From contig JAJEKV010000013.1 in NCBI GenBank assembly GCA_021234155.1, positions 3,275,735 to 3,339,734 on the forward strand: 64,000 nt of DNA, given 5' to 3'. A program made the position numbers and the translations under genes. Origin of the DNA: Isoetes taiwanensis. Lineage: Eukaryota; Streptophyta; Lycopodiopsida; Isoetales; Isoetaceae. Below the pieces are notes generated by a model. It saw only the letters and a program-made list of their open reading frames with translations, made no database searches and was not told where the DNA came from. This document shows, piece after piece, positions 1-15,300 of the stretch (its first letter is position 1; each line of letters begins with the position of its first letter).

Positions 1-1027
1 CGGTATTGCTTCGTTCCAGTTTACGTATTGCGCCATAGCCATGGCACCACATTATTCCACTCAAAAAAGCAATAACCAAAACCCGCGACACTACGATAGA
101 AGCGGCTTTCAGCCATCCGCAGAGCACTGAGGCAACTCCGCGATTCCGATAGCAGAACATCGAGCTGAGATGCAGCCCAATATTCTAGGGTTTAAAATCC
201 ACGCATACTTGGTCGATAAAATACCATTCCACATACGAAACACCATTTACCAAACCTTATGTTATACGATATAACATTTTCACATTTCGGCCACATTATT
301 ACTTTGTTTGCTCCTTTGGAGATGGAACAGCGTGCAAAAAATGTCAAAGACTCAATGTCATTAAAGTGTAAAATAAATCCACCCCTCACACGACATGTTT
401 CAAACATATTTGTTATCGTTCAAACTAAGAGCACTCCTTCAAAATCCGTGAACAAAGGCCTTGTCATTGATTTTACAAACTGATGTTCAACCATTTTGGA
501 AGCTGACACAACAAAATGATGCATGAAATATAGGCTTAATATGGATCAAGAAATGAGAACGATGCTCTAGAAAACCAAGTTTAAGAGCTGTTTGCATCAT
601 TTTTGTCAAACAAAAAATGCCTAAGATTTTTAATGCACATATAGACCTGAATTTTCTCTTATCTGCTAAGGATTTGATAAAAACATGTATGTTGAGTGGG
701 CATTTTCTGTTAAGTTTTGGCCTATATCTAAGACTTTGGGACTTGCTTATATAGTTATCTGATTGCTCAAGAAGATTTTCAGCCTGATGGAAAAAACTTT
801 TCTAATTAATTCAGAACTTTCTTTGAACTGCAAATCATGGCCATTCTTAACGGTGTTAGTCTATAAAAGTGGCCTTCCAAATTATATCATATGCATGAAT
901 CGGCTCAACAAATTGGAATTCCTGAAAGAGCATACTGTGATACATGAAGTGATCACCCAATTTTAAGGTCATCAAGGTACAATATGTACAATGCAGAAGG
1001 CAGCAGTGCAACGATGGCAAAATGAAT
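1..1027. other. Gene-free left flank
   Basis: I find no convincing coding frame, RNA gene or repeat here. The short frames present have no recognisable motif and AT-rich composition. The last part is probably the 3' untranslated and downstream region of the minus-strand centrin gene that ends at 1028. Confidence 0.5.
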
Positions 1028-2695
<1,668 letters not shown>

Positions 2696-3624
2696 CCTTT
2701 CATTTTGAAAGAACATTGTGAACGTTGCAATGGGACCCTGTCCATGCCCCATACTTAATACTGGGCATGGGCATTGAGCATAATGAATTCAATCCTCAAA
2801 CGGCCAAGATATGACATCCATGGTATTGATCAAAATGTTATTGAACCTTGGTTTTGAGGGTAAGATTTACATATGAAATGAACACCGGTCTCGAATTACT
2901 TCAAAATTTCGCCCTAAATTAAGAGCATAATTTCACGTCCACCAGCACTTTTTGGGTTGCCTGCTAAAGAATCAACTCGTAGGTGGAGGTGGGTTTGGAT
3001 ATCCGTAACTTTGCTCTATCTAATTTTGCAACCATTGGGTTCAAACCATTGAAACATAACCACTGAATAATACATTAAAAAAAATGGGAACAACAATCTT
3101 TGCGACTTAACCAAGTAGCATGGTAAGAAAAGAGAATACATTATCGTGTCAAGCTTTACATTGAGGGGAGAAGGATGTGAGCTTGACATGCTTGCCACCA
3201 CAAGGATAAACTTTGTGACAGAAGCCAACAAAGCACATTTCTAGAACACCAAAACTGAAACTTGTAACATAAGCCAACATAACCATGCTTTTACAACATC
3301 ACAACCCGGTGTTTGTATCCAGTACGAATGCGGGCGCTCAAGTGCTTAGCGATTACCGTACTAGGCGGTGCGTCTGGATAAAAATGCATTGTTTTGTGTC
3401 AGAATTTTGGTAGTTTTTCAACACAAGTCACGGTAAGTATTTTATAGGTGCGCGGTCTGTGTTTTATTGCTTGTAAGTATTTTATAGATGCGATCATTAT
3501 TTTATAGGTCTGATGCTTGACACCTTTTAGCGTCTTTTTTTTTAGTGCGTAAATGCTTCGGAGATGCGTTCACGGGGTGATGTCGATAAAATACTTACGA
3601 TCACCCAGGTACAAGTATGGTAAA
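2696..3624. other. Intergenic, upstream of centrin
   Basis: This stretch contains the presumed promoter and 5' leader of centrin. I see no gene and no clear TATA-box placement. Short frames on the minus strand near 3.0-3.2 kb have no family features. Confidence 0.4.
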
Positions 3625-4330
3625 TTACAACACTTGAACTACACCTCCATAAGCTTCTATGCCTCCATAGTTCCCGATGCACCGCTTTCGCATACGATCC
3701 AAGGCATTAAGATGGCGCACAAGAACTCCTTTCAGCAAGTTAACACGTCCACGAAAATATCGTCTTTGCCTCAGTAATATCTTCAGGTCCTCCATCTCAA
3801 GGCATTCCAAGGCATCCTGCATCCTCTGCAAACTGTTGCATAAACTATCCTTTGCATCTCTAATTGCTTGTCGAACTTCCTTGGATAGCAAGTCAACATC
3901 AACATGCACATGGAAGCACTCTGATTTCTTGGCAGCAACAACATTTACATTACAACTATGCACATCCTTTGTCAGTTATGCCTCTGAATCACTGTATATG
4001 TTGATTATCATCCACAGCTTGAGCAACCTGATCCACTACGACGCCTACAAAAACAACAATATCTACATGTCAAGAAACGAAGAACAGCACCACACGAGAC
4101 TAATCAACATGAAGGCTCACGGTCGCCTATATCAGCGGAATGAATTAGCCAAGGCTCATAGGGGGTGTCCGCCGGGGGCAATAGTTTCCTCAAAGGCCGT
4201 GCAAGTGCTCCTCATCATTTGTTTCTTCATCGAGTTTTTGTACTTCATCCCAAATATCGTCCTCCCCTTTTCCCCACCTTCTCCATAGGGACAATTCAAG
4301 AGGTGTGCCAAAGATAGCCCGTAGGTACAT
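3625..4330 (-). pseudogene. Unidentified coding-like remnant with a charged helical segment
   Basis: A minus-strand frame at 3625-3963 encodes 112 residues rich in Leu, Arg, Glu and Asp with a helical, coiled-coil-like pattern (for example EVRQAIRDAKDSL and ALECLEMEDLKILLRQRR). Farther upstream, at about 4.2-4.3 kb on the same strand, other frames contain protein-like stretches such as DDIWDEVQKLDEE and YLRAIFGTPLELSLW. I do not recognise the family. It could be part of a decayed transposon gene or of a host gene. No introns could be placed with confidence. Confidence 0.3.
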
Positions 4331-7300
4331 CTCGAATAGAAGCACTTCCCAGTTTAGTGTCCTCAAGCCGTCTCCACTGTTCTTTGCGATATGAAGGCGT
4401 AATTCATGAACAGCGTTGTTGTTTCACGTCTGGCGTATTTTACCTATGGATGCGATATAATACCTCTTCCATGGTACTATCGTTACTATACCTTAAAAGA
4501 TTGCTTTGCCAAATTTCCAATCATTTTGTTTAATACCCGTTACTTAGCATTATTGGTCAGAAAAATCATTATGATGCATTATTTAACAAAAAAACCTCAA
4601 ATGCCTTAAATACAAAAATGGGCCAAAATGACATTTTAGATTAAAAAAAAAAAAAAAAACAGGGGGGAAAAACAAAACCCTACGTCACAATTTTTCCCTC
4701 TCTCTGTTTTTCCTCTTTCCTTTACCTAAAGGAATAGAGTTTGCCGGTTTCGGTAGTTTGCTTTCGTTGTCTGCTGTGTTGGCTCCATTGGTTTCTCGGA
4801 AGAAAGGCTAGTAACTTCAACCCTACTCTTGGTAAGCACACCGTTTCTTAGTTCCGGCAATTCTTATAAAGTTCTTCCACAAAATTGTAGCTCACTTACC
4901 ATTTCGTATTTTGACTTGCTTTGGAGTGCGGGGCGGATCGAAGAGAGTTTTGGAGGGTTTACCTAGTGGTGTAAGTATTTTAAAAGTATTCATTTCGTTT
5001 ATATAGGTCCGCTCAAGTTTTTTGATCTGAAACATCTGCAGTGGTGGGGCTAAGCATTTGACCAAATAGAGACCACGTCTCCAAAGTCGGTAAGGCTTCT
5101 AAATATTGCATCTATTTTTTCCAACTACGAGGAAGCCTTTGTAAGTCCTTTCATTTTGGCGGGTTCTTGATGTGATCACTCAAGTGCAGCGAGGGTTTAG
5201 TTTCTTGCCTTACTCAAAGTTCATGGTGCACCTTACCTTTTGGTAAGATAATTTGGCATCATCTCTAAGTTTTGTTTGGATTTAGATTTGGAACACACAT
5301 GAAGCTTGGCTGAAAAGATCGAGGAGGGACATGTCCATCTTTTTGTTGAAGCAGTACGCCTCTAGCGAAAATTTATTGGTCCTATCCTTGTGCGGTACAA
5401 CCCATGGCTTCAAAGTGGTATTTTTATGTGGGAATAATAGAATACACAAACAAAGTTTAAGTTTAATTTACTTTTTTATGAATGATAATGAAAGCTCACG
5501 AAGCATGGTATTTTGTTTTCGCGGGTAGTTTTTCAAACAAAGTGAAGTGAAGTCACGGAGCACAAACACTTGTCAAGGCACTATGGCTGCTCATGGGTTA
5601 GTCGATTCTTTATCACGAGGTAAATCACGGACTTTTGCTTCAAAGCGCTATACATACTATCTTATTGTGGGGGCCATGCGGTATGCAATTACATAAAGCA
5701 TGCAATAACTTGCCTCTGTTTTAATTAGGGCAGGAGATTAAGCACCCTTTGTTGCCTTAATTGATTGCCATAGATATTATGAATTAGATTGCCAATATGT
5801 GGCACATGGAAGGCAGAAATCTAGCGCCATGGCTTGGGGATGCTATTGAATGTCTGTGGCAATAGCCCTATTGCTATCTTGCATAGGAACAGCTATGAAA
5901 TGGTTGATCTGATTTCAAACTCCACGGGCCTTATGGAGGCAATTGGCGAGAAAAAGTGTCTTTGCCATGTGTGTTTCAATTATTGCCTACATTTTGAGTG
6001 CTTGTTGCCTCAACTTTGATAGCGAATGACATATTCTTTGGCAGCAAAATGCTATTCCGTTTAATGCGGCCTTTACATCTAAAGCTAGGCGGTGGCCATT
6101 CAGTTTAATTTGCGTCTTTGACATGTGGAGTTGAGCGAGCATAGGCGTGTGGAGATTGAGAGTGTTACATTACTACGGTATGATTTTATATTTACGTTAA
6201 GCAAAGGCAGGATACATCCATTAGCCACAGCCAGGCTGCCTTGAATAGAAAATTTGACCGGCTAGAGAGGCTCTCTTGTTATTTGTACTTCTTGTAGATC
6301 AAATGGTTGACCTAAGGCATTTGCATAAAGCCTACAAGATCACATACCGAGGCAGTTACCTTGTTCCTTTCTGCGTTAACTAAGAGCCAGAGATATGACG
6401 TGTGTAAGCCTTCGTCTTCTTCTAATGGTTAGCTGCTTTTTTACACATTGTACTTGAATTTTACATGGAATCTAGAACAGCAGACCTGGTTTCCTATTTT
6501 AGAATAAGTGGAGCTAGGCGGTGGCTACTCGGTTTAACGTCGTCTTTCGACAAGTGCAAGTGAGCAAGTAGATACGTGTACATGATTGAAAGCACTATGT
6601 TACGCCTTTGTATGTTTCCTATACCTTGCTTTATGAAGGGCACGAATGACTAGAAAGGCTCTTGTTATTTGTGCTTCACTGTATTTGTGTTGCTACTTTA
6701 TGAAATAACCCGGGTAAAGGATTGATTAATACGATAGGCTACTTTTATGTAATAACCAAGTAATTATTGCTACACAAATTATTGTACATCAATTCTGATT
6801 TTACAAGTTCGATTTTGTACATCAATTTTGATTTTATATTTCAAGTCGATTTTTTTATATTTCCAAGTCTGGTTTTCCTTCAATATTAGGTTTTGATCAA
6901 GTAGAGAACAATGCCACAATGCTTGAGAGCAAATATTGGGATCTTTGTACCAAAATATTCTGAAGAATGTCTCTCGGAAATAGGAGTTGGAAATAATTAG
7001 AGGGATGAAGATGGCCGAGGAGGAAGGGGATGATGGACTTTGTCGATTCTCTTTTTTCTTATTATTTTAAGCATATTTTGTTTAAGCTTTCAAACTTAAG
7101 TTTCATTAAATATAGCTTTTCTTTAAATATATAGCTACTCTTAGCTAAAGTTTTTGAGAAAACAATTATTTATGGAGACTATAGTATGATCTATTGCTTG
7201 AAAGCTGAAAATCCATTGTAATTGCGACTATTTTGGAATTTAGAGCTGTTTTTAAAATTGGCATGAAGTACTTAGCGTGCTATCGTTAAGTGCATTATTT

Positions 7301-7352
7301 TCGTATTTTACAAGTATTTAACAAATACGAAGAAACATATTTAAAAGTACTT
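4331..7352. other. Long gene-free stretch
   Basis: AT-rich, with many stops in all frames and a poly(A) run near 4645-4660. Short frames (for example 5834-6019) carry no recognisable motif. Two related segments near 6.08 and 6.51 kb share the phrases GCTAGGCGGTGGC and CGGTTTAA-type sequence, hinting at an old local duplication. Nothing else can be supported. Confidence 0.35.
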
Positions 7353-8517
7353 TTAAACTAGGAGGTATGGAATCACGTGTATTAGTATGTTAAATACATC
7401 ACCGTACGTGCTTATCGTGCTGGCGTGCGGCGTGCTTACGATGGGCAACACCCATGACACGCTCAAAACAAACTTATGTGTTCTTAGCATGGCGATCCGC
7501 GACTTGCTCCAGCGAAGCGATTTGCCATGAGAACATAAAAGTGGAAACTCTAGCCCAATAGATTCGGTTATCAATACCACACATGACTTGATGCTTCCGG
7601 TAGCCATATAATGCATACAACTTTCTCCTCCCTTTCCATTTTGCTCTGCGGTGACATTCTTCACATCTTTGCCTAAAATGCATCTTCCTCAAGTCTTTCA
7701 TGCAATAGCCAATCATACTCTCGTAGCGATTGCAACTTCATGTCCTTCAAAGCCTTGCATATAATAATTTGGCGGGGCTTGTTGTCCCAACCAAGGTATT
7801 TCTTGACTTCCGTTCATTGTGGCGGGATTGCTAAGTTTGCTCACATCAACTTTCGAAGAAGAACACATTGGATGTGCCGTGATCTAACTCAAGAGCCGTT
7901 CTGGCTCACCATACCAGAGATGCATTCTTCATCTAGGAATTTGCACACATACACATACAATGCTTTCCTAACATCTAAATCGCCTATACTTACTGTCACA
8001 CTAACGTCAAGAGAACAAGGCTCATCTACTGCCCGCCACAGCTCATCCTTGGCCTCTTGTTCTTCCCACCCTCTTGGCTTCAAAGGGTTTCTTCCCTCAA
8101 AATCGCTTCACGACCCTCTATCCTCGAACAAACATAATGGCTCTACAAATCGCCATCCCTTATCGACATGCCTCCTTTCCACTCCCTCCACACTTTCTTC
8201 CTTTGGCTCGCATCTGGCACAAGAGGTTCTGGCTGCTCCATGAACGTGCTACCATGAAAGTTGTCATTCTCAACAAGCCTGAAACCCCCCCCCAGAGGGC
8301 CTTGCATTATGCAATAGCAGTACTTTCAGGAGGGTGCCCGCTGCATCCGCGCTACCCACGGCGACAACTCCCTTGGCCAGCCTCCTTAGAACATGATAAA
8401 GGTTTGCACTTTCGGATAGAATCAAATGCACACGTGGGAGGCCCAAAGGTCCTTTGCCATATGAGGTTGGAGAATGGTGCGCATGGAAATTTATACACTA
8501 CGAGGGGCATCGATTGA
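7353..8517. pseudogene. Coding-like remnant of unknown family
   Basis: Longer-than-expected frames occur on both strands. The minus-strand frames at 7353-7664, 7474-7716 and 7889-8083 look more protein-like (for example RRAKWKGRRKLYALYGYR and YVYVCKFLDEECISGMV). The plus-strand frames 7740-8243 and 8074-8517 are Ser, His and Pro rich and are probably antisense shadows. G+C is higher than in the flanks. I cannot name a family; a decayed transposon gene is the most likely source. Confidence 0.25.
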
Positions 8518-11500
8518 TCTAACAAATAAAGCGAGGATCGATCTTAGAGAAGCATGTGGGGGTTTGCCACTCTCATGGGGCTCCGCCAATCTCTAATTGG
8601 CCACATCTTGGCGACCCACGGCGGGGATCCACGACTTCTACATCTAGGCCGAGTCCGGATGCATGAATAGGGAGCTTCGGTCTGTGAAAAGAAAGAAGCG
8701 AGGCCAACTAAATGCGGACAACAACCCTACTAGCAATTCTAGCTTACATCAATCAATCCAGCGGTAGCCTTATCATTCCATACATTTAACAGGAGCTCGT
8801 TAAAAGATGGGGCATTAAACAATGGCGGAAGTACCAAAACTTTTTTTTTAAACCATATTATGATCTCAACTTTATGAACAAGTGAATTGAATCAATGGCT
8901 GAGAATACAAGCCTTGCATATAAATCTTTTAAGCGCAATGCATGTTTCCATGCATGTTTGTAAGCGTGTCCACTTTAACAAATTTTCCCACTTCATGTCT
9001 TTGTGGATCACTATTCTTATATCACGGCCTTACCAATGATCACTTATCCCTTACTTTAACCACTTATTTTAAACCTGAGAAATGCTTTCATCTGTAAGTG
9101 CATATGCAATGCACTTAATCTTTCAATATTTGCTACAAGACCATTAATAAGACATCTTTCCCTTTTCGGTGGACATTAAAGTTTCTTCCTTCCTTCCTTT
9201 ATTTTGCTTATTCTTTCCAAAATACCTTTTTTTTTATAAATTTCAGCATGTGAACACTTTCATTAAGCAAATATCTAGCATAATCGGGGGTTACTTTTTG
9301 TGTTTTATACCTTTACCGACATGGTTTTACTATGATTTCATTCTTTTGTATTAGATGCGGATGTACTAAGCGGTATATCTAGAGTGCACTCTTCGGGCGT
9401 TGATTTTGAATAAATGCAATCCCTATGGTCATGGAGTTTTGGAGCCATGCGGATGTCGATAAAATTGTTTTAGGATTTCAAAAGTGAGACTTTATTCATG
9501 GCTGATTCTTTTCTTAACAAAAATATTGTTCTCGATTGTTGGCCTAAATTGTTGTGCTTGAGGCACACCAGGTACGCTTGGTAGCAGAGCTAGGGTTATT
9601 GAGGAACCCTATGCACGGCTACTACTTTTAGATTTCACATATAGGAAGAAGTGCAAGACTCGGATGAGGAAGAAGTGCAAGATTCGGACAAATATTTTTA
9701 GAGTAATTGTTCTTTTTAGGCGGGGGCTAGAGTCGCCCTCGGGGAAGATCAAAGCGGGCTCCGCGTTTCATCAAGCCAAAAGGGGTTTTCGTAGCCAAGG
9801 GAACATGTAATCGTTACAATTAAACCACTTAATCTCGCCAAGAAAGCTTCAAGCCGCCTTCCTAGATATCATTTAGAAAAACTTGGCCAGGTCGTGGGAC
9901 AATCGAATATGGGATATTTCTAGCCTTTCTTCGATTACGAAGCTCCACAAAAGGTCTGCTTTGTTGAGAATTTTTTTCCCATTTAAGATTCAAAGTATTT
10001 TTTCTTCTAGATCAGCATGTATCCTTTCTATTTAGAAAACTATATGCAACCACAGCTTTCCTAGTGGTGATTCTGTCTTGTTTTACGTGATTCTGGTCCA
10101 ACAAATGTAGTTGTAAAAAGCGGTCACTAAGATTCTACTAATATCCTGCCGGACAAGACCATATTGTAAAACTCGTCCCACCTTTGATTGGATTTGTAGC
10201 GTTGTGGCTTTTTAAAGAACCTCTAGATATTATGCTAGATATTCAAGCGTTTGGCGCATCGACAGTAGTCCGAATCGATTTGCCACGGGGAATGCTTTTC
10301 GATGGAGATGTGTTCTTTGGCTTATTCAATAGAATAAAAAACCACTCTTAGAAAGTCATGGTGAGGCCGATGGGCCCATTTTCTACAAATGCATGTGTGG
10401 ACAGAACGGATAGAACAAATCTTGAGAATGATAAATTTTGGGTCGGTAGGAAATAGAAGTTGAAAACCCTTTTGCCTCCTATGTATTATATCTTTATGCT
10501 TTACTTGGAATGCTTATCCATTTCGGATAAATAAGCGTATTTGGCTATGCATGCAAATTATGTCTCATTCTTCCAAAGCTTGTATTATTCCCTATACAAT
10601 GCAATTATAATGAAACATCCTTTTGTAAGCTTATAATAATGGATTGGTGAGCATGTATTGGCACCTTTGATGCGGAATCTTCGTTTTAAGAATGGTGGTT
10701 TTGTATATGTGTGCATCTTCTACGAAAGTGCGTATACTTTTATTCTCTAAATCAGAGATACTTTTATCATCCGGAGACCGGTTTTACTCTAGGTGTTTAC
10801 GTGCAGGTCTTGAGGAAGTAAATGTAAACTACGGATCTTGAGAACCTTTAAGCTGCTACAACATGAACAACGATTGGGAGCCATGCCAATACCGGTGACT
10901 ATACCAATTCTTGAGCTTCTGGCCGTAGGAGCAACACCTTCTGCATTAGCACCGATAGCAAATGCACCAACATATAATTCTAGATCATTGTTGACTCCAT
11001 CGGCTCTTGGCTATGTAGTTCATAAGTCTGGGGCCAAATCACAAGAACACTTGGTGTATGTTCATCTTCCAAGTATTCAATTCCATATACTTGTTTGTTA
11101 CTCTAACAATGCCTTAAGTTGTGCCTGTGGGACAAACTCCTATATAAGTAAGAAGGATCTTTTGTTTTTCTTTTGCGGATTTAGTATGTAGTTAATTCGG
11201 GACTGCGGTTTGTTTTGGTCCAAATGGGCCAAATCTGTCATGGTACAAGTTGTTATATGCTTGTCATAGTGCGGGGTTGTCATGATTGTCATGGTGAAGC
11301 CATTCGGAAGCTAGGAGGTTGGAAGTATACGCATGGGTGGACCCACTATGCACACATGTGGAAAGTATGTATTAATCTTGCTTGAGCATAGCAAGATCCA
11401 TGTGCATAAAAAACCCGAGCATTGACTGCAGTGCGAAAAAATATCAATCAATATTGTTGTTGATAGATTTCCACTTGTTCAATAAAGCGTGTACTTGTCC

Positions 11501-11639
11501 TAATGATTACACAAAATATACTCATGGTTGTTTTGCGATAGAAATAATTTGTTTGTCTTGATATTATTGTGCTTCTTAGTAATTAGTATTTAAACCCATA
11601 AAGTTTAGCTATGTTTGCTTTAGTTATGGCGAAGGAACA
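8518..11639. other. Gene-poor stretch with one weak frame
   Basis: No recognisable gene. The only longer frame is 10838-11191 on the plus strand (117 residues). It has no domain I recognise and its composition resembles translated noncoding DNA. Direct repeats such as GAGGAAGAAGTGCAAGA near 9.65-9.69 kb are short local duplications. Confidence 0.3.
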
Positions 11640-12000
11640 ATTTTCAATATGACAACCAACACACAACAACTACCATTAACATTATTAACACAAACTATTG
11701 CATGCAACACATTTAAATTAAAATCCCTTTGAAACCCCCTTTGGTTTGGGTGCATATTCTGCGGGGGGTTACAACAACTACCATTAACATTATTAACACA
11801 AACTATTGCATGCAACGCATTTAAATTAAAATCCCCCTGAAACCCCCTTTGGTTTGGGTGCATATTCACACGGGGGGTTACTCCGAGCATCGAGAGCTAT
11901 CGGATGGGCATATAACCCCTTTATTCCTCGATTTGGACCATACATAGCGATCCTCGTTTGTGGGGTATGCCTGTACAGGACCTATTTTACCACAGCATAA
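11640..12000. repeat. Two tandem copies of a dispersed repeat; related pair at 31.2-31.7 kb
   Basis: Two units, about 11647-11770 and 11771-11885, lie head to tail. Each contains ACTACCATTAACATTATTAA, a stretch of runs of C (the ACCCCCTTTGGTTTGGGTGC core) and ends in CGGGGGGTTA. After the second unit comes a tail with GAGCATCGAGAGCT and TTTGTGGGGTATGC. The same unit and the same tail recur at 31.2-31.45 kb, so this is a repeat family in this genome. It encodes nothing recognisable and is probably a non-autonomous element whose ends are not resolved here. Confidence 0.7.
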
Positions 12001-13149
12001 CTTAACTGTAAATTATTCCACCTTGTATTTCTAGAATGAGGTTATTGTATATTATCATAACAGTGGTACAAAATGAGCATGGAAACTCCCGTTTCCGCAT
12101 ACAATTTAGGCACATAGCATTTGCAACTTAAATGCATCTTCACAACTACAGTATCCAGAAGCCTAGTTCTTGCTATTTCATATTATACCGTGCCACCAAT
12201 AGAAACAATTGCAAAAAACTTTCAATATCATAGTAGAGGGAAATAAAAGGCATATGGGACTCAGCCACAGTAGCTTGTTAAACAAGGTTTCAGCGTAAAA
12301 GTAAAGTTCAGTGGTAAATGCAAGTTGCTTCAGTCATGTCCTTTTGTTTGATCCATGTTCTCTTTTAGCTAACACCTCCCATAACAACACAAAAGCCACG
12401 ATGGGGAAGAATACCATGTACTGCGACTAACCAATATTGAATTAGCATGGTAATGGTAAAGCACCAAGGATTAAAAGGTACATTGGGTATTCTTGGCTTT
12501 TAGACCTTCATCAATGTGCATTTTGCTCTTGTTGATAAAAGCTTGCTAGAAAAAAAAAAACAAAAATCACTTAAAGACTTTTGTCGATACATTTTACACT
12601 CATATTACCATTTGAGCGCAAGCTTTGGGCGACATAAGATAAAACTAATAACAACCATGTAACTAGACTTGTTTTAATGGTTTTCTTTGAGAACTAATAC
12701 AACCATATTACTTAGATTTGGTGGAAAGATAACCTTCAATCCTCTGTGACTTTATACATAGAAATGTCAAAGTTAACACATTCTATGTCCATACTAAATC
12801 CATATATGAATGGCAATCGAGGGGTAGAATCTTCAGTTTTCAAACGAGAACTAGTCATTATGTTTTACAAACTAGAACTAAGCATCCTGCTACCTATTCA
12901 TGCATAAAATTAATGCATAATTTTAAAGATTGGTTAAAGGAACTAGGCCACTGCCAGCAAGGCTCAAACAATCCTTATAAAGATTTAGCTTCTTTCTAAT
13001 TTTCTCTCAATGGGAGACCAAAGACATTTTGAATTGGGATCAAGAGAGACCTTTGATATTGAGTTTAGAAGCAACATTAGTTTTAAGCACCTCAATGCCA
13101 ACAATGAAATTTAAATCGAGAATCCTCAATAATGATAGTTTTTTGATTT
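12001..13149. other. Gene-free, AT-rich
   Basis: No gene seen. The right part may contain the 3' end of the minus-strand LINE that follows, but no tail could be identified. Confidence 0.3.
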
Positions 13150-15300
13150 AGAAAAATCCACGAGGCATCAAAAAATTAGCCCAGAATATCCAAGAAAGAA
13201 AGAGATATTATGATCATTAACCTTTAGGAAGCAGAAAGTGTCATCAGCATACTGAAGGATAGAAAGACTATTGCCACTATTAGGTAGATTCAAGCATTCA
13301 GCGTTTTGATCCTTAAGGTAAAGCACGACTTTGGTCAATACTGTCGACTCCTCTTTGAAGTAGGGGCTTGAAGTAAGGGGGTAGGGCAACTACAATGGAA
13401 GCTCTCTTTGAAGAGGAAAAGAAATTTGGAAGGGAGCTATTAATGAGAACAACAAAGCTAGCCACAGGTTAAGGCCCATCATGAGGCTGCCTAAAGCTTA
13501 GCGAGGAAGCCAAACTTAGTTATAGCACAATCAATAAAATCTAAGAGATAGTATCAAAGGCTCTTTTAAAATCAATTTAAAGAGCACACAATTCCCGACC
13601 ACTAACTTTATTCAATCACGGACCCTTCATAGCACAGATACAATTGTCTAAAATGTATCTATGAGAGAGGAAAGCGGTGATTAGGGCTAATATTTGGTTT
13701 GAAAGATGAGGCTTGATTCTCAAAGCAATAATTACAGCACAAATTTTGTAGAAATCATTACAAAGAGATAGGCTTGCTGTCGAGGAAAAAATGAGAGGGG
13801 AAAATCCACTTTTGGAATGAGGGAAATTAGACCACTAGAGATGGAGGTATGTAAATGATTGTGGCCCATAATCCAGTTGATAAATTTCATGAAGTCACCC
13901 TTCATGATCTCCTAGAAATGAAGGTAAAATTAGGGAGGAAGACCATCGGCCTAGGGGTTTACCATTTGCAAAGCTTCTAATAACCTTTAAGACTTCATCT
14001 GAGGAGGGAATAGCCATAATATTATCATCTAAAGAGAGTGGAGTCATCCATATTATTGATAAAGGAAATAAACCTTTCGGCATTGACCATAGAAGAGGTG
14101 GAATTAGGGTGAGAGAGAACAAATCTTTAAATCGGAATGGAAGAAGGAGAGATTTGATCTGGGAGGAAATAGGAATATCATTATCATTTTTGGATCTGCG
14201 AAATACTCTTCTTAAGAATTCTATTCTTTGCTACCACGAAAAAAAATTTCAAATTTTCATGATAAGATCTTTAATATAAATCTTCTGTGAGATGGCATCA
14301 GTTGGCTTCAATTTCTTCAATGTTTTAATAGTTTTCTCAAAGTACATCCTCATCAAGATGCAAATTGACATTAAATGGATCGATTGGAGGGGCAGATCGA
14401 TTGACTTCATCTAATTAGAAGCTCTTTATTTTTCATTCATCTTTGCTTGATTCTTAGGTTTTGACCAACCTTTAATCCAATGTTTGATAGCTTTAATGTT
14501 TGCATAAAATCCTTTCATTGAGTTCCTAATTTGAACTCTGGGAAGATCCATTAGAACTTTTGAAGTCTTCCGAGAAAAGAAAATTTGAACTAAGAGAACA
14601 ATTAAATTTGAAAGTCTTGGCGGATCTAGGTGAGTTGACGATAGTTGCAAAATTAAAGGCGATTTGGTGATCGAAAGTGAGGGTTGATTCATCACTTGAG
14701 ACATAACAATTGTCCCAAAAGGCATAAATAGAATCTATCAAGGGTACAAAGACTCTATCTTGATCAGGTCTCTTGTTTGACCAGGTAAACTTGGCCGTAG
14801 AAGAAGGAACCAACGAAGGGATTGATGTGAAAGGAGAGAGAATCCGGGTTTGATCTCTACGAAAAATTCATGTTCAACTTGTTACCAAGCTTTTTGATCC
14901 CAATTGGTGTATTATTGAAGTCTCCACCAATGATCCATTAAGTAAATATTTTGCAAGGTTAATCATCCTTGAATTTCAGCCCAAAGAGCACTGGCCCGAG
15001 TAATAGAAGCATAGATATTTGATTAACCCAAAGGAGACATTATTAAGCTCAAAAATATTTGCTTGCCACGATGCGCTGGGACTGTTATAAAGATACTTGT
15101 GACAGATAAATTTCGGATAATGCAAAAGACCACGGAGGTTGCATTAGCCTCAATCCCTACCGAGGATAAATCCAATCCATGATTACCACTTTTCAAAAGG
15201 AAGGCAATCTAAGTTCTTGAAGCATAATAATATCCATTATAAATTTTTTATCGAGAGATTGTCCTTCTTTCTTTTAGGGTACCTTTGATACCCTGAGATT
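13150..15300 (-). mobile_element. Decayed L1-like LINE (endonuclease and reverse transcriptase)
   Basis: Minus-strand fragments appear in LINE order. The endonuclease N-terminus is at about 15214-15222, with DIIMLQE including the catalytic Glu. The GGDFN motif is at 14914-14928. FTWSNKRPDQDR, the end of the endonuclease domain, lies within 14526-14813. The start of the reverse transcriptase, with VLKVIRSFANGKPLG (the usual APGPDG-type block), is within 13895-14122. The active-site YADD is at 13240-13251. The frames are interrupted repeatedly by stops and shifts, so the copy is dead and old. The order and spacing fit an APE-type non-LTR retrotransposon of the plant L1 kind. The 5' ORF1 is not recognised. 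A minus-strand frame at 15499-15738 could belong to it, but this is weak. Confidence 0.85.

Noticed and set aside
3677-4288. 203-residue plus-strand frame
   Set aside because: Its Ser/Leu/Arg-rich composition is that of an antisense shadow. The minus strand looks more protein-like.
7740-8517. Two long plus-strand frames as genes
   Set aside because: Rich in Ser, His, Thr and Pro, with no motif, and antisense to more convincing minus-strand stretches.
10838-11191. 117-residue plus-strand frame as a gene
   Set aside because: No family features, no neighbours and no plausible exon structure.
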